Part shown: one piece after another, positions 50,354-62,730 of the stretch
Layout of the letters: each line of letters opens with the position of its first letter
Position numbering within the stretch: the first letter of the stretch is position 1
Source: Lyophyllum atratum
Lineage: Eukaryota; Basidiomycota; Agaricomycetes; Agaricales; Lyophyllaceae
DNA: 64,000 nucleotides
Reading direction: 5' to 3'
Assembly: GCA_014905825.1 (NCBI GenBank)
Contig: JACGCN010000018.1
Span: 930,001-994,000 of the forward strand
The notes under the pieces: generated by a model
The model's database searches: none
The model's input: only the letters and a program-made list of their open reading frames with translations
Told to the model about the DNA's origin: nothing
Program-made: the position numbers and the translations under genes

Positions 50354-53300
50354 ATGGTTCCAGCGCAGTCAACTCTCAGCACATCTTCCGTCTTTCCAAG
50401 CCTCGCCGCCATGCTACAGCTCTCCTCGGCCGTAGCCCCTGAGTCGCAAGGTCTCACCGATAACGGTAACACTGCCCTGGACACTACAGATGACAGTCCA
50501 GCTGCAGGTACCCGGCCACCCCTGCGCAGAGATTTTCTGGTGTTTACCCGCAGATCGAGTACTGGGAATGTTGACGATAGGCCGTGGACAGCCGATGCGT
50601 CCAACAGGACTGTCCCCGACGGCTCACCTCTCTTACGTAGATCTGGGTAAGTCATTTTTACGACGGACTTCCCATCATTTGCACCACCCTCGCTCCATCT
50701 GACTTGAGAACTCCCTATTTATGTTCCCCTGATTCTTCTATCATGTCCCTTGCCTGGGTCTATTAAACTTATCGTACCTTACATGTTCTATATTCTGATT
50801 CTAACCATGACCCATCTCCAGGCTTCTGCAGCCCAGGTCCTATAACCCACCCAACGTCTTTCAATCCTCTAGTGATTCTCCTGTGCCTGCGCAGCACCGG
50901 ACGGCCCCCCTGCCCCATTCCCAGGATACCATACGCATGAATACCATGGAGCTCTCGAGCATGTCCTTTTCATCTTCGTCGTCATCCGGACTGGGGTCAA
51001 ACGACATTACGCCTCTTGGGACGGATGTTCTCTCTCCACCGTCAGGATCATTACCACCGATCAATGAAAGCCTCACACAGTCGAGGTCGCCACCAGTCAT
51101 CACCAATGAAGGTACCTCGTCCACGCCGTCTGCCTCCAACGCTCCTATACCTACTTTATCACTGCATCAGAAGGGAAACATAACACCTCCTATGCCCGTT
51201 CAGCCCTCTGGTTTGAGCCTCCTTCGCCAAGAGTATGAGACCGGGTACAGTTCAGGTTCAGAAGGATCCCGCACACCCACCGCGTCGCCGCGCGTGCCGC
51301 CTACCGCCCCGCGCGTGCACTTCATGGACACAAAAAAGAGCTCTAAAAAAGCGACCCCTCCTGCAGACGCAAGCCCGATGTCGCCACCTGCGACATTGCA
51401 CGCTTCTCCACCCGCGATGTCTCTCCCGCCGGTTAGTGAGACAACACCCCTAATTCGCAGGGCGTCTTCACCACCTTCCTCTCCTCCCTTACCGCCGAAC
51501 GGTCATTCGCATACACGACCGAATTCCAAGCCGATCCCTGCCCGTCTACGAGGTAGTATGACAACAGTTCTGAATGCCGTACCGCATGTTCTAGAAGTAG
51601 CTCTCCAAAGTATCCCCGCGGTTCTTCTTGGATGTCTGCTGAACATCTTGGACGGCGTTTCCTGTACGTTCGTTCCCTTCTTGTTATTATTCTCGTGTTC
51701 CTCGCGATCCAGTTCCATTACGGTTCTATCCTCTGTCAAACATTCCAAGTTTCGGCTTCACACGTTCCAAAAATAGAACACTGACATAGCTTCTTTTGGC
51801 TTGGGCCATACAGATGGGATGATCATCTTCCCTGGTACGGGTGTCTTTTCAGACCTGGGGCCGATGGGCGTCTCGATGTTTTTTCTGTCGTAAGTATTTC
51901 GTCTTTCGAAGCTCGTCGCATGTCTTAATTCTGATCACGCTCTATCCAATCATTGTTGTCTATCCTTCCCTGTCTCACGACGTACATGTCTTGGCAACCA
52001 CCACTAGCACGACACTCGCGCAGTTAGTGTACACCTGTGGTGGTAGTGGGTTCGCAGGTGCGAATGGAAGTATGATGATCGAAGTCGTGGTAAGTCTCCA
52101 CGCCTCGTGATCGACCCCTCCCCCCCCCCTTCGCACCATCCTCACGCCACTCCTACTACAACGTTCACCGATCATTCATCTTCGTTGTTATACTTGTAAC
52201 ATACACAACCCAACTAACTCCGAACCTCCGCTCCTCTTAATCACCCCAGCCCTTCTTCCATATCCTAGCCAACGATATCGCGTCCCAAATTGGCGAGGAG
52301 AATCCAAAGGAGATCATTGCTACCACGCTCGCCGCCTTCGCGCTTAGTTCTATTCTAACAGGTGGGTATCGTACCTAAGTTATTGCGTCCTGCCGCAGCT
52401 GGCCCAGTGCTGACTCGGACACACCCCAGGCCTATCGTTCTTCCTACTAGGCGCGCTCAAGCTTGGTGTTTTGATCGGCTTCTTCCCAAGACACATTCTC
52501 GTCGGGTACGTCCGTATACTTTTGTCGAATACCACCGGAGCCGGCTCACATGACCCACCCCTTGCCCTCAGGTGTATAGGTGGAGTGGGCGCGTTCCTCA
52601 TCCTGACCGGGTATGGCCTTCTTTTCCCCATTCAACCCGAAACTCTCTACTGCGGATGTTAATTAGTGTGCTGACTTGTGGCTTGTGGTGATTTTTAGAT
52701 TAGCGGTAAGCATGCGGGTGGGCGACGACGATGTTGGAGCGGACTGGAAGACCATTGAGATGATGTTTCTTGACACGCATAACTTGATCCTCTGGGTCAT
52801 ACCTTTCCTTCTGGCCGTTCTCCTGAGGGTGATCACGTACAAGTTCCAGCATCAGCTGATCTTCCCGATGTGTGAGTCCTTATCTTTCATGCCTTCTTTC
52901 GCCGATTTCTGGGTCGTGGTATCCCACGGCGCGTCGAAGGCACTTTTTCCCCTTTGACCTGGCTGTTTCTGTTACTTTGCATGTGTTCCGTCATTTACGG
53001 TGTTGCTGATGTTGGAGGGCAGATTTTCTCATCATCCCAGTGATATTCTATATCGTCGTTGCAGCGGCCGGGCTCAATTTGTCGGAGTTGAGGAGGTCGG
53101 GTTGGTTGTTTGATATGGGACCTAAGGAGTCTGAGGCCTGGTACAAGTTCTACTCCTACTTTGGTACGGATGCTGCTTTGAGTACCCTGGGTTTTTCGCT
53201 AACGATGTCTATACTCGAATAGATTTAGGGGCGGTGAGGTATGGGGCTCTTTGGGCAACACTGCCTACGCAGTTCGCTTTGTGGGTCGATATCTGCTCGT

Positions 53301-55486
53301 ACACCGGAAATGACCTGATTTAGCATAGGTTATTCTTCAACATCTTGCATCCTCCTCTCAATGTCCCTGCTCTCTGTAAGCCTGTTTGCTGCCGTAGCAT
53401 CACAACGCAGCTTGATGATTTCATATAGCTGTATCCTTGGACGAGGACGTCGACACGGACAAAGAACTCGTCGCACACGGATACTCAAATTTCATTGCAG
53501 GGCTATTCGGAACTGTGTTCGTCATTTCAACTTGATCGGCCATCGTGATACCTCTGATCCTTTCGAATCGCAGACCAAACTACCTCGTCTATGTGAACAC
53601 TCTTCTGTACGTCGTCTGCATCGTGTCAACCCTGGTTGCATCATGATGACGTGGTTTCTAGATTTTATCGTGTCGGAGGTGGAAACAGGATCGCCGGATT
53701 CCTGCTCGCCATAATGACCGCGGTGTTACTTGTCATTGGAACGGCTCCTATTGCTTATATTCGTAAGCTCTGAGATTTCCGATAGTGGGGTGTCGTGTTG
53801 ACGGCCTCCCTGTAGCGGTCATGGTCGTTGGTGCCTTGATCTTCGTTCTAGGTATCGACCTTGTTAAGGAAGCTCTATGGGATACGAGGCATCGGACTAG
53901 CAGGTAAAGTTCGTACCTTCTAGCAGCGTTTGTTGTCTAATGAAATTGGGCATCTAGGACAGAGTACATCACGATCATCAGTATCATGATATTTATGACA
54001 GTATGGGATTTTGTTGTTGGTGTGATATTCGGTATCATCGCGAGCTGTAAGCCTTTCTCAGTAACAGACTCAAGACCTTGCTGATGGAGCCAATAGGTTT
54101 CTTCTTTGTTGTGCAGAATTCACAACGGAGAAGCATTCGTTCGCTTCGTTCGGGCGAAACTGTGATGTCGACTGTCCGCAGACCGAGCCTGCAGAGGGCG
54201 TACCTTCGCGAGCTGTCTAAGCAGACCACCATTCTGACGCTTCAAGGTCTGTATTTTCCTCTTGTCTCGGTTACGCGGACTTAGTTTGACCACTGGTTTA
54301 GGCTTCCTCTTCTTCGGCACCATATCACACGTAGAGGACACCATTCGAAACATCATCGAAGGCCCATCATGGCAGAGTAACCCCGTACGGTTCCTTGTTC
54401 TGGATTTTACACTCGTAGCAGGAGTCGATATGTCGTCTGCTGAGGCCTTCGTGCGGATACACCGGTTCTTGTCGGCGAAGTCGGTGACTATTGTCTTCTG
54501 CGGGTTTTCGGCCGAGTCTTCTGTGGCGAAGGCACTGGAAAGTGTGCAGGTGCTTGGATCGGACCATGTGGAGCTGTTCTCGACGTTTAATGATGCGATG
54601 GAATGTGAGGCTCGTCCATATCATCTTTTTCAAGATCTAGGAGGTCTGACAGCTGTGGTTTTAGGGGCTGAGAACGCCTATCTGCGCGCATGGTATATGG
54701 CGCAGAAATACGAAGTCACTTCGACTGCGTTTGGTGGGTACACCTTTCGAAAAAGTCGTATTCCAACGATCTAATGTTTTCCGCAGCCTTGCCGGGTCGC
54801 CAGAACCATGATGCTGAACAGCACTCGTTGAACTCTATCGTCTCGTCGCCGAGAAGGTCCTACATGCATGATGTAGGAAGTCGAACGATAGCCAATGGTC
54901 TGCTCCCTTTTTGCTTCTCGAATATCTCCTTACCTTATTATTCCAGAGATTTACAAAGTGGAAGACCCAGAGTATCCCAGCGAACCTCAGAACATCCTGT
55001 CCAAGGCGTTCTCATCGTACGGTGAACTTGACCATGACCTCTTCCGACCCATCGGGAAATATCTCGAGCGAGTCTCTGTCCCTGAAGGATACGTCCTTTG
55101 GAAACAGGACGATCCTCCGGACGGCCTATACATCGTTGAGACCGGTGTGCTAAGAGCGTCGTACAAATTCGGCGACCATTTGGACTGTGTCGAGGAGTCA
55201 ATGGTGCCGGGGACAGTTGCCGGGGAGCTCTCCGCATTGTCTTCGCTCCCGAGGAACGCCACAGTTGTCGTAGAGCGTTCGGCCACACTGTGGCGACTGA
55301 GCACGGAGAACCTTGCATGCTTGGAACTGGAAGAGCCCAAGTTGGCGAGATGTTTCTTGCGACTCATTCTCAAAGGTTCGTGATTTACGCTTATGGAGTG
55401 CCTATGTATAATAACAGTAATATGTGGTTCTAGCTGCGAAAATTGACCATGACATTCTTCTCTCTGCGTTAGCATCAAGACGATAG
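50354..55486 (+). CDS. SulP/SLC26 family transporter with STAS and cyclic-nucleotide-binding domains
   Basis: 22 exons: 50354..50646, 50822..51663, 51814..51889, 52008..52089, 52250..52361, 52430..52505, 52572..52610, 52699..52871, 53023..53163, 53229..53280, 53329..53375, 53429..53516, 53574..53606, 53662..53762, 53816..53903, 53958..54046, 54097..54246, 54302..54604, 54665..54733, 54787..54897, 54947..55375, 55434..55486; 1148 residues. An N-terminal disordered region of about 360 residues precedes the membrane domain ([56 protein letters not shown]). A STAS domain ([29 protein letters not shown]) and a cyclic-nucleotide-like domain ([45 protein letters not shown]) follow. The order is like yeast YGR125W/VSB1, a vacuolar membrane protein linked to arginine storage. 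Confidence 0.9.
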
Positions 55487-56253
55487 CACCGACTCGTAAC
55501 TTATTATATCCCTAAACACCTATATTCCGTTTAGTCTTGGCTTTTTACTATTTCTTAGGGTTTGAGGACGGCTCACCCATATCCTGGCCAGCGATGTATT
55601 AGACGATAAACTATACACGGGCTAAAAAAGAAGATGCTTGCAGCTGCCGCCGCACGGTTTCTGTGCCGAGTGACTCCGAGTCGCCACTCACGTTGGCCAG
55701 CATCAACAAATAAAATTCCGATTCTTCATGCAGCAGGTATTTGCTGTATGATTCAATGTTATTGGAACTCACCCGTTCCGTCTTGGACACACTTTTTTGT
55801 CCAACGCTCGTCAGCGAGATCCTTGAGATTCGCCCACATGCAACGTAACGTCGGATATCTGTCATCCAATATGTCGCCTGTCATCCTCATACGGCAGATA
55901 TCCGAATGTAGCCCGAAATCATCTCACCTCCGAAAATTTACTGAGTGCCTCATGATATCGTCAGGGCAGACTGATGATACTATAGCCAATGTGACTCTAT
56001 TCACCAGGGAGGCTCTTTTCACGATGGTCCTAAGCAGCGGCAGGATTTTGCGGATCCTGTTCTTGGCTTCATGCGAGGGATGCGGACGTAATGCGGGATG
56101 GTGCAAGTCAGGCATCCTAATGGATGGGCCATCCGGCGCTCTTAGAGGCTCTTAGATAGTGCTTTGATGTGCCGAGTGGGCAGGGCAGGGAAGATCAGGT
56201 TTTGGGTGCAATACCTCATCACTATGAATGTTCAGAGCTATTTCAATCTCATC
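55487..56253. other. Intergenic, about 0.77 kb
   Basis: A 173-codon open frame (55634..56155, plus) has no family-like sequence and I do not call it. No other gene seen before the tRNA. Confidence 0.5.
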
Positions 56254-56345
56254 GGGGGCATAGCTCAGTTGGGAGAGCAGCAGACTGAAGTTCAACTGAC
56301 TTTCCAATTTTCTGAAGGTCCCGCGTTCAATCCGCGGTGCCCCCA
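56254..56345 (+). tRNA. tRNA-Phe (anticodon GAA) with 19-nt intron
   Basis: The acceptor stem GGGGGCA pairs perfectly with TGCCCCC. D arm GCTC/GAGC, T arm CCGCG/CGCGG and T loop TTCAATC are canonical. The anticodon loop is CTGAAG with anticodon GAA at 56287-56289. A 19-nt intron (56291..56309) sits one base 3' of the anticodon, the standard place. One anticodon-stem pair (27-43) is G-A. A T run at 56359-56365 can stop RNA polymerase III. No CCA is encoded, as is usual in eukaryotes. Confidence 0.93.
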
Positions 56346-56806
56346 TATTTGCGGCAAGTTTTTTTGGGCCACTGCGAAACCACGCCAAGTTACAGTATCG
56401 TTGGACTGACCAGATTTCAACTTTCTAACTTCTAAGCTTATGTACGTAGAATATTTTCGAGCTCTTTTGAACTGTGAAAGAATAATCAGTTTTCAAACGC
56501 TTTCCGTCCACGCCTTAATCCAGGCAACAATTTAAAATATTATAACAACGAAACAGTCCGCTTCGCAGACTTCATTAGTTACTATCCGGGATGGAGGCGA
56601 CGAGGCATTGGGTAGACGATAGAATATGGTGGAAGTCACGTCGATTCGTTACGCGGATATATGAATTGAAATACTGACTGGGACCTAAGTATCGTCCACT
56701 GAAGACTGTGATACGTTGTTACATTCCCTAACCCATGCGCCACACGAATACTGTACACTTCTCTTGCACTACATACAAACTTACAATTCCAGGTCAAGTG
56801 ACAACT
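56346..56806. other. Intergenic, about 0.46 kb
   Basis: Contains the T-rich Pol III terminator at the left end. No gene seen. Confidence 0.6.
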
Positions 56807-57836
56807 TTATGCCCTAATCCACGCGATGACCTCTTCCGCCCAGGTTTCTCCCTGTCCTGTTCCAAGCGCAGCGTGACCACTGATATGGTTATGACCTTGC
56901 GCGACGATTTTCACTGGCGCTTTGCCTGTCCGAGCTCTAAGAGCCTCCCCGAAATCATCGCCCGCTGTCAAGAGCCATTCCGGCTCGCGTTCCGCTACAA
57001 CCAGCACAACACGCGGTAAAGCTGCGACCGTGGCACCAGATGCGTTGCGCAAAAGTCCCATCGTGGCTTTCTCCTTCACCCCATCCGGCCCGCCCCAGAG
57101 CTGGTTTACAACGCCATGCATCCCGTCATCCGCATCGAGCCCTTCAAAGTGGTGCGTTCCGGCACACAAGATCGCGCCAGCGATGCTTGGTCGCAGAGCC
57201 GTAGTCTCGGCCGTCTCGGGAATGACTAGGGCAGTAAAAGAGTGGACAGCGCCGGCGGAGTGGCCCATCAAAAAGATAGCCTTTGTGTCTGGGTTCGGAG
57301 TAGTGGGAGTTGTGAGATTCTCCGGGTTCTTGATGATCCAAAGCACAGCGTCGCGCACGTCCTCCGCGGCTCCTGGGAAAAGAGCATCGGGAACAAGTCG
57401 GTAGTCAGGGATAACGACCACGAATCCCCGCCGCGCGAAGTATGCTCCAACACAAGCGTATAACAGATCAGTGGGCGGCGGCAGCTGACGTTCTCCAGTC
57501 ACAAAACCACCGCCATATACCCAGACTAGAATTTGTGTCTTTCCAGACGCGCTAGGGGTGAGGGGGTAATATACATCGAGCTGCGTTTCAGATTAGCTAT
57601 TGACGCGGCCAAAACGGCAAGATCATACCTGGTGGCGATCCGTGGACCCGTATTTAAAAGTCTTCCTAGGTATTTCACTTATCTTTGACCGCTTCTCCTC
57701 TAACAAGGGAAGGAACGCTGCGACGGCTGCGGATCACAATTAAGGGTGGATGCACTGGCCTAGTATGCATAGTAGACGAACTAGGTCCGAGGACAGCAGA
57801 GATTTCGGTTGATTTGATCTCGGCGATCTTCTCCAT
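56807..57836 (-). CDS. Alpha/beta hydrolase (esterase/lipase-like)
   Basis: Three exons: 57836..57782, 57699..57629, 57580..56807; 299 residues. The oxyanion-hole motif VWVYGGGFVTGE, the strand VVVIPDYRL and the nucleophile elbow FLMGHSAGAVHS (Ser) are present. The acid lies in a late strand (VVLVVAEREPEWL) and the His near AQGHNHISGHAAL. The fold is like carboxylesterases and kynurenine-formamidase-type enzymes; substrate unknown. No signal peptide, so cytosolic. The start is the first ATG in frame (MEKIAEIKS); the open frame further upstream has no ATG. The first intron donor is GTTCGT. Confidence 0.85.
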
Positions 57837-59318
57837 CTCTGCAGCGATAGTTTCTTTAGGTACGGAAGTGGTCAAGAATCTTTACCCCCTCCCGTAACTT
57901 ATCGCTCTTTTAATAAGCAAATGTTGACAAGAATCACAAGACCCACAGTCAATCAATAATTCGGCCCGCGGGGGTTCCCAGCTTCACGAGGACGCTCATG
58001 CTCGCTCGTACTAGTAGCTAGATGTCCATGTTGAGAACTCGATAGCCAGTCGTAGTTGCCAACATGTTTCGACCAGCAGGGCTTAGCAGGGAGACAGGAG
58101 AGTGCGATTGCCGTGATGCTCGAGTAATTCAGCCCACCGTTCATGCCATGTCAACGTTTCGTCTGTTCATGCTGAGCTTACACCGGGTAACCTCAAGGGT
58201 AGGCGAGTAGGGCGTTGAAAGTATTCCAAGATCAGCAAATTGGGGAAAACCTGGTGGGGCCCTCAAGATTAGATGGTGATCAAGAGATAAGCGTCGGGTA
58301 CAGAATCGGTGGCTATGCTGAGATTTGCCTTCTTTAGACTTGCTTCATTGTCAACAACTTGAAGACAGAAGCAACTGTCCTATAACCACTCTTCTATCGA
58401 GAAACAACCTATCATCCTGTTGCTCGGACAGCAAGCTGCATCCCCCCCAGCTAGGCCCAAGGCCCTGATTTGGTCCTTGCCAGCCGAAATTCTATGGCTC
58501 GAAAGGTTGGACGTGATATGCTGCGGCTCTTAGGGTCACCCTGGGTCACTAGTCACGAAGCTATGACCTAGATCTGCTTTGGTGCACAGACAGGGACTCG
58601 CCATACATATCGTACCGTCGCAAAGACAGGTGAACATACCCGAAGTGTTTTCGGGCCACCTACTTTGAGGCCCGATTCCGCTTGGACCTCTTTGCTCGAA
58701 GCTCTTTCAAGCCAGTGCGCCAGGAAATTGTGTTGAATAGGCGTGCTGTGGTGCTGTGCCAAAGTGCTTCAGCTACTCCCTGATCGATGATCACCGACAG
58801 CACTCCGTATCACCAGCTCCTTCGACGTCTCCCGATGCCTTCATCCGCGACCGACTCTTCACATCAAGCCGACGTATATGTTTACCTCTCCCACGAGCGA
58901 CAGAAGGATCCTGACTAGTTCCCAAGCTAGCGCCTAATGAGCAAACTAGTCCGCTGGTCGTTGCCTTCCCCCATCCATACAGATGCCGACGACTTGTATG
59001 CTAGACCGCAATGGTCCGTGGCCTGCAGAAGGGATACCTCAGAGGCGCGTTATCGATGTTCTTTTTCTGCTTCAAGAGTCCTTCGGACATAACCGTAACG
59101 TCGAACAAATTTTCATCGCCGCCGAAGTTGGCTTGTCCGGTCCTTTTGACTCTTAATTCATATACTTATACTGGTATTCTCGCTTATGATCACCCTGTTT
59201 TATGCCACCATACGCGCTGAAAGCTACGCCTCTTAAGGATATCAACTTGGAATCATATGTTGCACAGACAATTCAATCCTACAAATACAACGGTTATGAA
59301 GACAACCCCTCTCACGCG
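57837..59318. other. Intergenic, about 1.5 kb
   Basis: No gene I can support. A short LPAEILWLERLDV-like frame at about 58481-58520 (plus) resembles the start of an F-box but ends in a stop at once; it may be a relic or chance. Confidence 0.45.
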
Positions 59319-61044
59319 TTAAACTTTATAGAAACCATTCCGATCCCAGTTCTTAGGAGGGTCGCCCTCCCTGACCCTCCCCAGTCTGCCCGCAGCCAAA
59401 CCAGAAACTCGGATGAACAACGAACCGTCCAGTTCATCCGCGTCTTTCAGCTCTGTCCCCTTGAAATCAGGCTGGCCAGCCTCCCTCGTCCCATATAGGC
59501 TGCCGTAATGAGCGAGTGCGCGTTGGAGTTTAGGGAAATGGTCATCCGGATGTAGGAGGGCACTCTCAATGATTGGGAGCCAGGCGTTCGGCGTGACGGC
59601 TTTTGCGGGGTCGGAAGGGTGGAGTGCGTCTTTGTGCGGGGTCGGCAGGGGTCCAGAGGGTGGCGGGTGGGGTGAGGTCGTCGCATAAAATCCCTTGATG
59701 TCGAGGTTGGGGCGACCGCGACTCACCCACCAACCTAGACAGACAAGTAGATAGCCTCGTAGAAGGTGCTCTTGGGACGAGGGTGTCAGGTAGGCCGTAT
59801 AGGAAGCAAGGAAGATGGACGAGGTGACCAGATGCATACTGAAGAAGTTGTATAAGCGGCGACACGTTCAGAGAGAATGAATATTTTGATACGCACTGGA
59901 AGAAGTCGGAGTTGAAAGGCTTCTCAGGCGCCCATCCTCCAACGCCAAAGATAAGTGGGTTCATCCAACTAAGTTCTTCTATTTTGCGTTTGACGTCACG
60001 GGGGTTGGTGGCGTCGACGTGCCAGTCAGCCATATGCTTGACCAGCGCAGTGACATGATTCTTCATCGTCGTCGAAAACATTCCAGAGCCGGTGTCGACC
60101 ACCTTCCCAAGCTCCGGGTCATTCAGGACGCGCGCCAAAACAGTGAAGACATGCACTCCGTTTTTGGCACTCAGCTTCTTCGACTCTGGCTGTGACACAA
60201 CGAGAGACTTGAAACGAGAGAGCGTATCCTCCACGCCCTTAGTACTCCCGCCATAATCGAAAAAGTCATCTGGGATGCCAGCAGAAGCGTCAAGCGAGTG
60301 CACAGCAGCCTCAGCCAGACCTGAAACGGTCTATTTTTAGCATGTAAGATGACGTCACTGTAGGCTGAAACCCACCTTCAGCGACCATGCCTGGAAGACA
60401 GAACTCCAGGCCATAGCCGACGTGAATCATAGGGTGTGAAAGGCCACCCAGGAAACGATTGAAAACTTGAGGTTCCTTCCCAGCGACTCCGATATTTACA
60501 TCCTTGGAGAAGACGTACTGTTCGACCGTAGCGGCAACGCCCTGTTCACGAATGATATCGGTGAAAAAGGCGAGGTAGCCTCCATAGTACCTAAAAGAAT
60601 CTCATCAGCAACAGAATGTCCTGCAAGTATGACAGCGATGAAACGCACGGCTTGTCCCCGAGGTGGTCTTTGAAGTTTTTAGTGTTGATGGGCCCAGGCG
60701 GGTCAAACGCCGGACGTTGGTATGTACTATCAAGCTCATAACCTTTTTTTATTACCTCTCCAGCGGCTCCAAGTGCCCAATTTGCAATCGCGCGATGAGA
60801 GGAGTGGCTGGAAATGGAATGGGTCAGTGATGAGGCCAATTTCGGACGTAACCGTAGACCAAACCCACTTGTGAAACCCGCTGTCGTTGAAGAATATGTG
60901 CCACCTCTGGTGATTATCCTTCAGAACCTCTCGCAGCGTCGCCGTGGACTCAGGGTTGATGCCGGGCCATCGTTTCGGGACGAGCGTCGATGGCGGGGAA
61001 GACGGGATCGGGAACAAGTCGGTGATGCTGTTGTCGCTGGCCAT
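59319..61044 (-). CDS. Questin oxidase-like protein (DUF4243)
   Basis: Five exons: 61044..60869, 60807..60649, 60590..60376, 60320..59897, 59838..59319; 497 residues, the family length. Segments in order: LREVLKDNHQRWHIFFNDSGFHNH, IANWALGAAGEVIKKGYE, GPINTKNFKDHLGDKPYYGGYLAFF, RFLGGLSHPMIHVGYGLEF, WHVDATNPRDVKRKIEELSW, VTSSIFLASYTAYLTP, and an Ala/Pro-rich C-terminal part with HFPKLQRALAHYGSLYG. The family is named after a Baeyer-Villiger-type oxygenase that opens the anthraquinone questin in Aspergillus. Most fungal members are uncharacterised and occur outside clusters, as here. No other secondary-metabolite gene is adjacent, so its substrate is open. Confidence 0.87.
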
Positions 61045-61353
61045 GATGGTGTGAAGCGTGCGATGGAACAGTCTGAGATGAGAGACATTGTCCCTCGCTT
61101 TTATAGCCCTGTGTATGGGATTTCGAAGCGTGCTTGTTCCGCTCAGCATAAGCCCCGTGACGTAATCAGTAACGCAATGACTCGAAGGTAGGTCGTCGGT
61201 GTCAGCTTGGTATCACGAGCAGTGGTGCCAATGAATGCATTTGGCGGATAATATAAGCATACAAGATTGATATCAGTACCTACAGTAGGAGACAGGAAAA
61301 GTAATCCGCAGTGGTCACGCAGGTGCCACAGGTACGTATACCGTCCGAAGACG
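61045..61353. other. Intergenic, 309 bp
   Basis: Promoter of the questin-oxidase-like gene and 3' end of the F-box gene, both minus strand. No gene seen. Confidence 0.6.
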
Positions 61354-62730
61354 TCAAGTACCGAGGTCCACGATGTCTCTCTCATCAAGCGGCGTATATA
61401 CCCGGGGCGTTGGATCTGCAATGGTAGAGATCGATGGAACCCGCGCCACAAACTCCTCGATATGATCGTGAACAAAAGCCTCGCAGCTTTCCGAGACCAC
61501 CAATTTCGCGAGGAGTGGTAGTTTGGCCTCTCCGCGGCTATCTATGAAGTAGAGGAACGGCCCCAGGAACTTCATTGGTGTTATGAGAAGCCGAGAGATC
61601 AACGGGGTGATGTCCTCCGACAGAGTGGGGTCAAATAGGACCTTGTAGTACTCGTCTGCGGTAGCATAGAGACTGAGCGACTTGATGTTTGGCATGGATA
61701 AAATGAATTCGCGGAAACCTGCGCCTTTGCTGTATTTTTCGCCAAATATGGCGAGCTCGGTGAGATCGGTGTATTGAAGCAGGCGGAAAATGTCGGCGAT
61801 GTTCGTTGGCTGAGCACCCGGCGATAACTTGGGATAGGGTCGCTCAAAATCCGGGACGTCGTAAAGGTCGCGGAGGGTGAGGGACTTGAGGTTGGGTGCG
61901 TTAATGAGCTCCACAACGGGGACAATGTTGTCGGCGTAGCCGAGCTTGAGTGTATCGAGCACGGGGAGGGTGAGCGGGACGATGGGGTAGTTACTAGAAT
62001 CCCAAAAGGGAGCAACTCCCACAAGTTCGAGGGAACGAAGGGTGGAGCGACAAGCGGTCAAAACTTGACTCAGGTCTTCCATGTCCATCCTATCGTCCGG
62101 GCCCACATAGTTCAATACGATCGAGGTAACGTTGGTAGCATCCCATTCTGCCCAATAGAGACCGAAGTTTCGGAAGATGATGGGGAATGGGAATGGGTGG
62201 TGCGTTTTCGGAGAGTCCCTGGTGACACGGAAGTGAAGATCGTGCATGGCCGTATATTCGTACGTTTCCAATAACGGCATGGAGTCGAAAAATTGCTTCC
62301 ACAGGAGCCGGGTCAAGGCCCCATTACTGGCGCAGACCTTGAACGTGCGAAAACGACGCGCGTGCAGACGGCATATATATTCATGCTCTTGGGGGGTTAG
62401 TGGTCGAGTCGCAAAGAGATGCAAGTCGACCATGCAGTTTTGGGAGCGACGCAGGTGTGCGATGAGCCAGGGATGGTTCTGAGGCCTGGGGATGCAACGC
62501 ATTCGGATGCTGGTCCAAAGTAGCGGCGAGCGGAGGGCGACGTTTCGCCATGTTCGACAAACATGGGAGACGGTGGGAATTGCTTTGGATGGCGAGTCGA
62601 CCTCATCGTTTTTCAACTGGGTAAAGATAAGGTAAAGGACGTCGCCAGTGAGTCGCGCGGCTGCGGAGAGATGGTAGACTGTGTGCCTAGATATAGGTTG
62701 GTTCCTATGGTCGAGTGTCGTGAACCGCAT
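61354..62730 (-). CDS. F-box protein, single exon
   Basis: 458 residues without introns, which is unusual in this window. The N-terminal F-box-like motif is LTGDVLYLIFTQLKNDE...IPTVSHVCRTWRNVALRSPLLWTSIRM, with the Pro replaced by Thr-Gly. It is followed by leucine-rich, LRR-like segments (LRSLELVGVAPFW, LPVLDTLKLGYADNIVP, APNLKSLTLRDLYDVP). Such proteins hand substrates to SCF ubiquitin ligases and form large expanded families in Agaricomycetes. The ORF is open upstream to 62787, but the first ATG in frame is at 62730 (MRFTTLDHRN). Confidence 0.85.
   Translation of the reverse strand: MRFTTLDHRNQPISRHTVYHLSAAARLTGDVLYLIFTQLKNDEVDSPSKAIPTVSHVCRTWRNVALRSPLLWTSIRMRCIPRPQNHPWLIAHLRRSQNCMVDLHLFATRPLTPQEHEYICRLHARRFRTFKVCASNGALTRLLWKQFFDSMPLLETYEYTAMHDLHFRVTRDSPKTHHPFPFPIIFRNFGLYWAEWDATNVTSIVLNYVGPDDRMDMEDLSQVLTACRSTLRSLELVGVAPFWDSSNYPIVPLTLPVLDTLKLGYADNIVPVVELINAPNLKSLTLRDLYDVPDFERPYPKLSPGAQPTNIADIFRLLQYTDLTELAIFGEKYSKGAGFREFILSMPNIKSLSLYATADEYYKVLFDPTLSEDITPLISRLLITPMKFLGPFLYFIDSRGEAKLPLLAKLVVSESCEAFVHDHIEEFVARVPSISTIADPTPRVYTPLDERDIVDLGT

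Noticed and set aside
55634..56155. 173-codon plus-strand frame upstream of the tRNA
   Set aside because: The protein has no recognisable pattern and the region fits a 3' flank; I judged it a chance frame.
58481..58530. F-box-like LPAEILWLERLDV fragment
   Set aside because: Stops after a few codons and has no further F-box or LRR sequence; may be chance.
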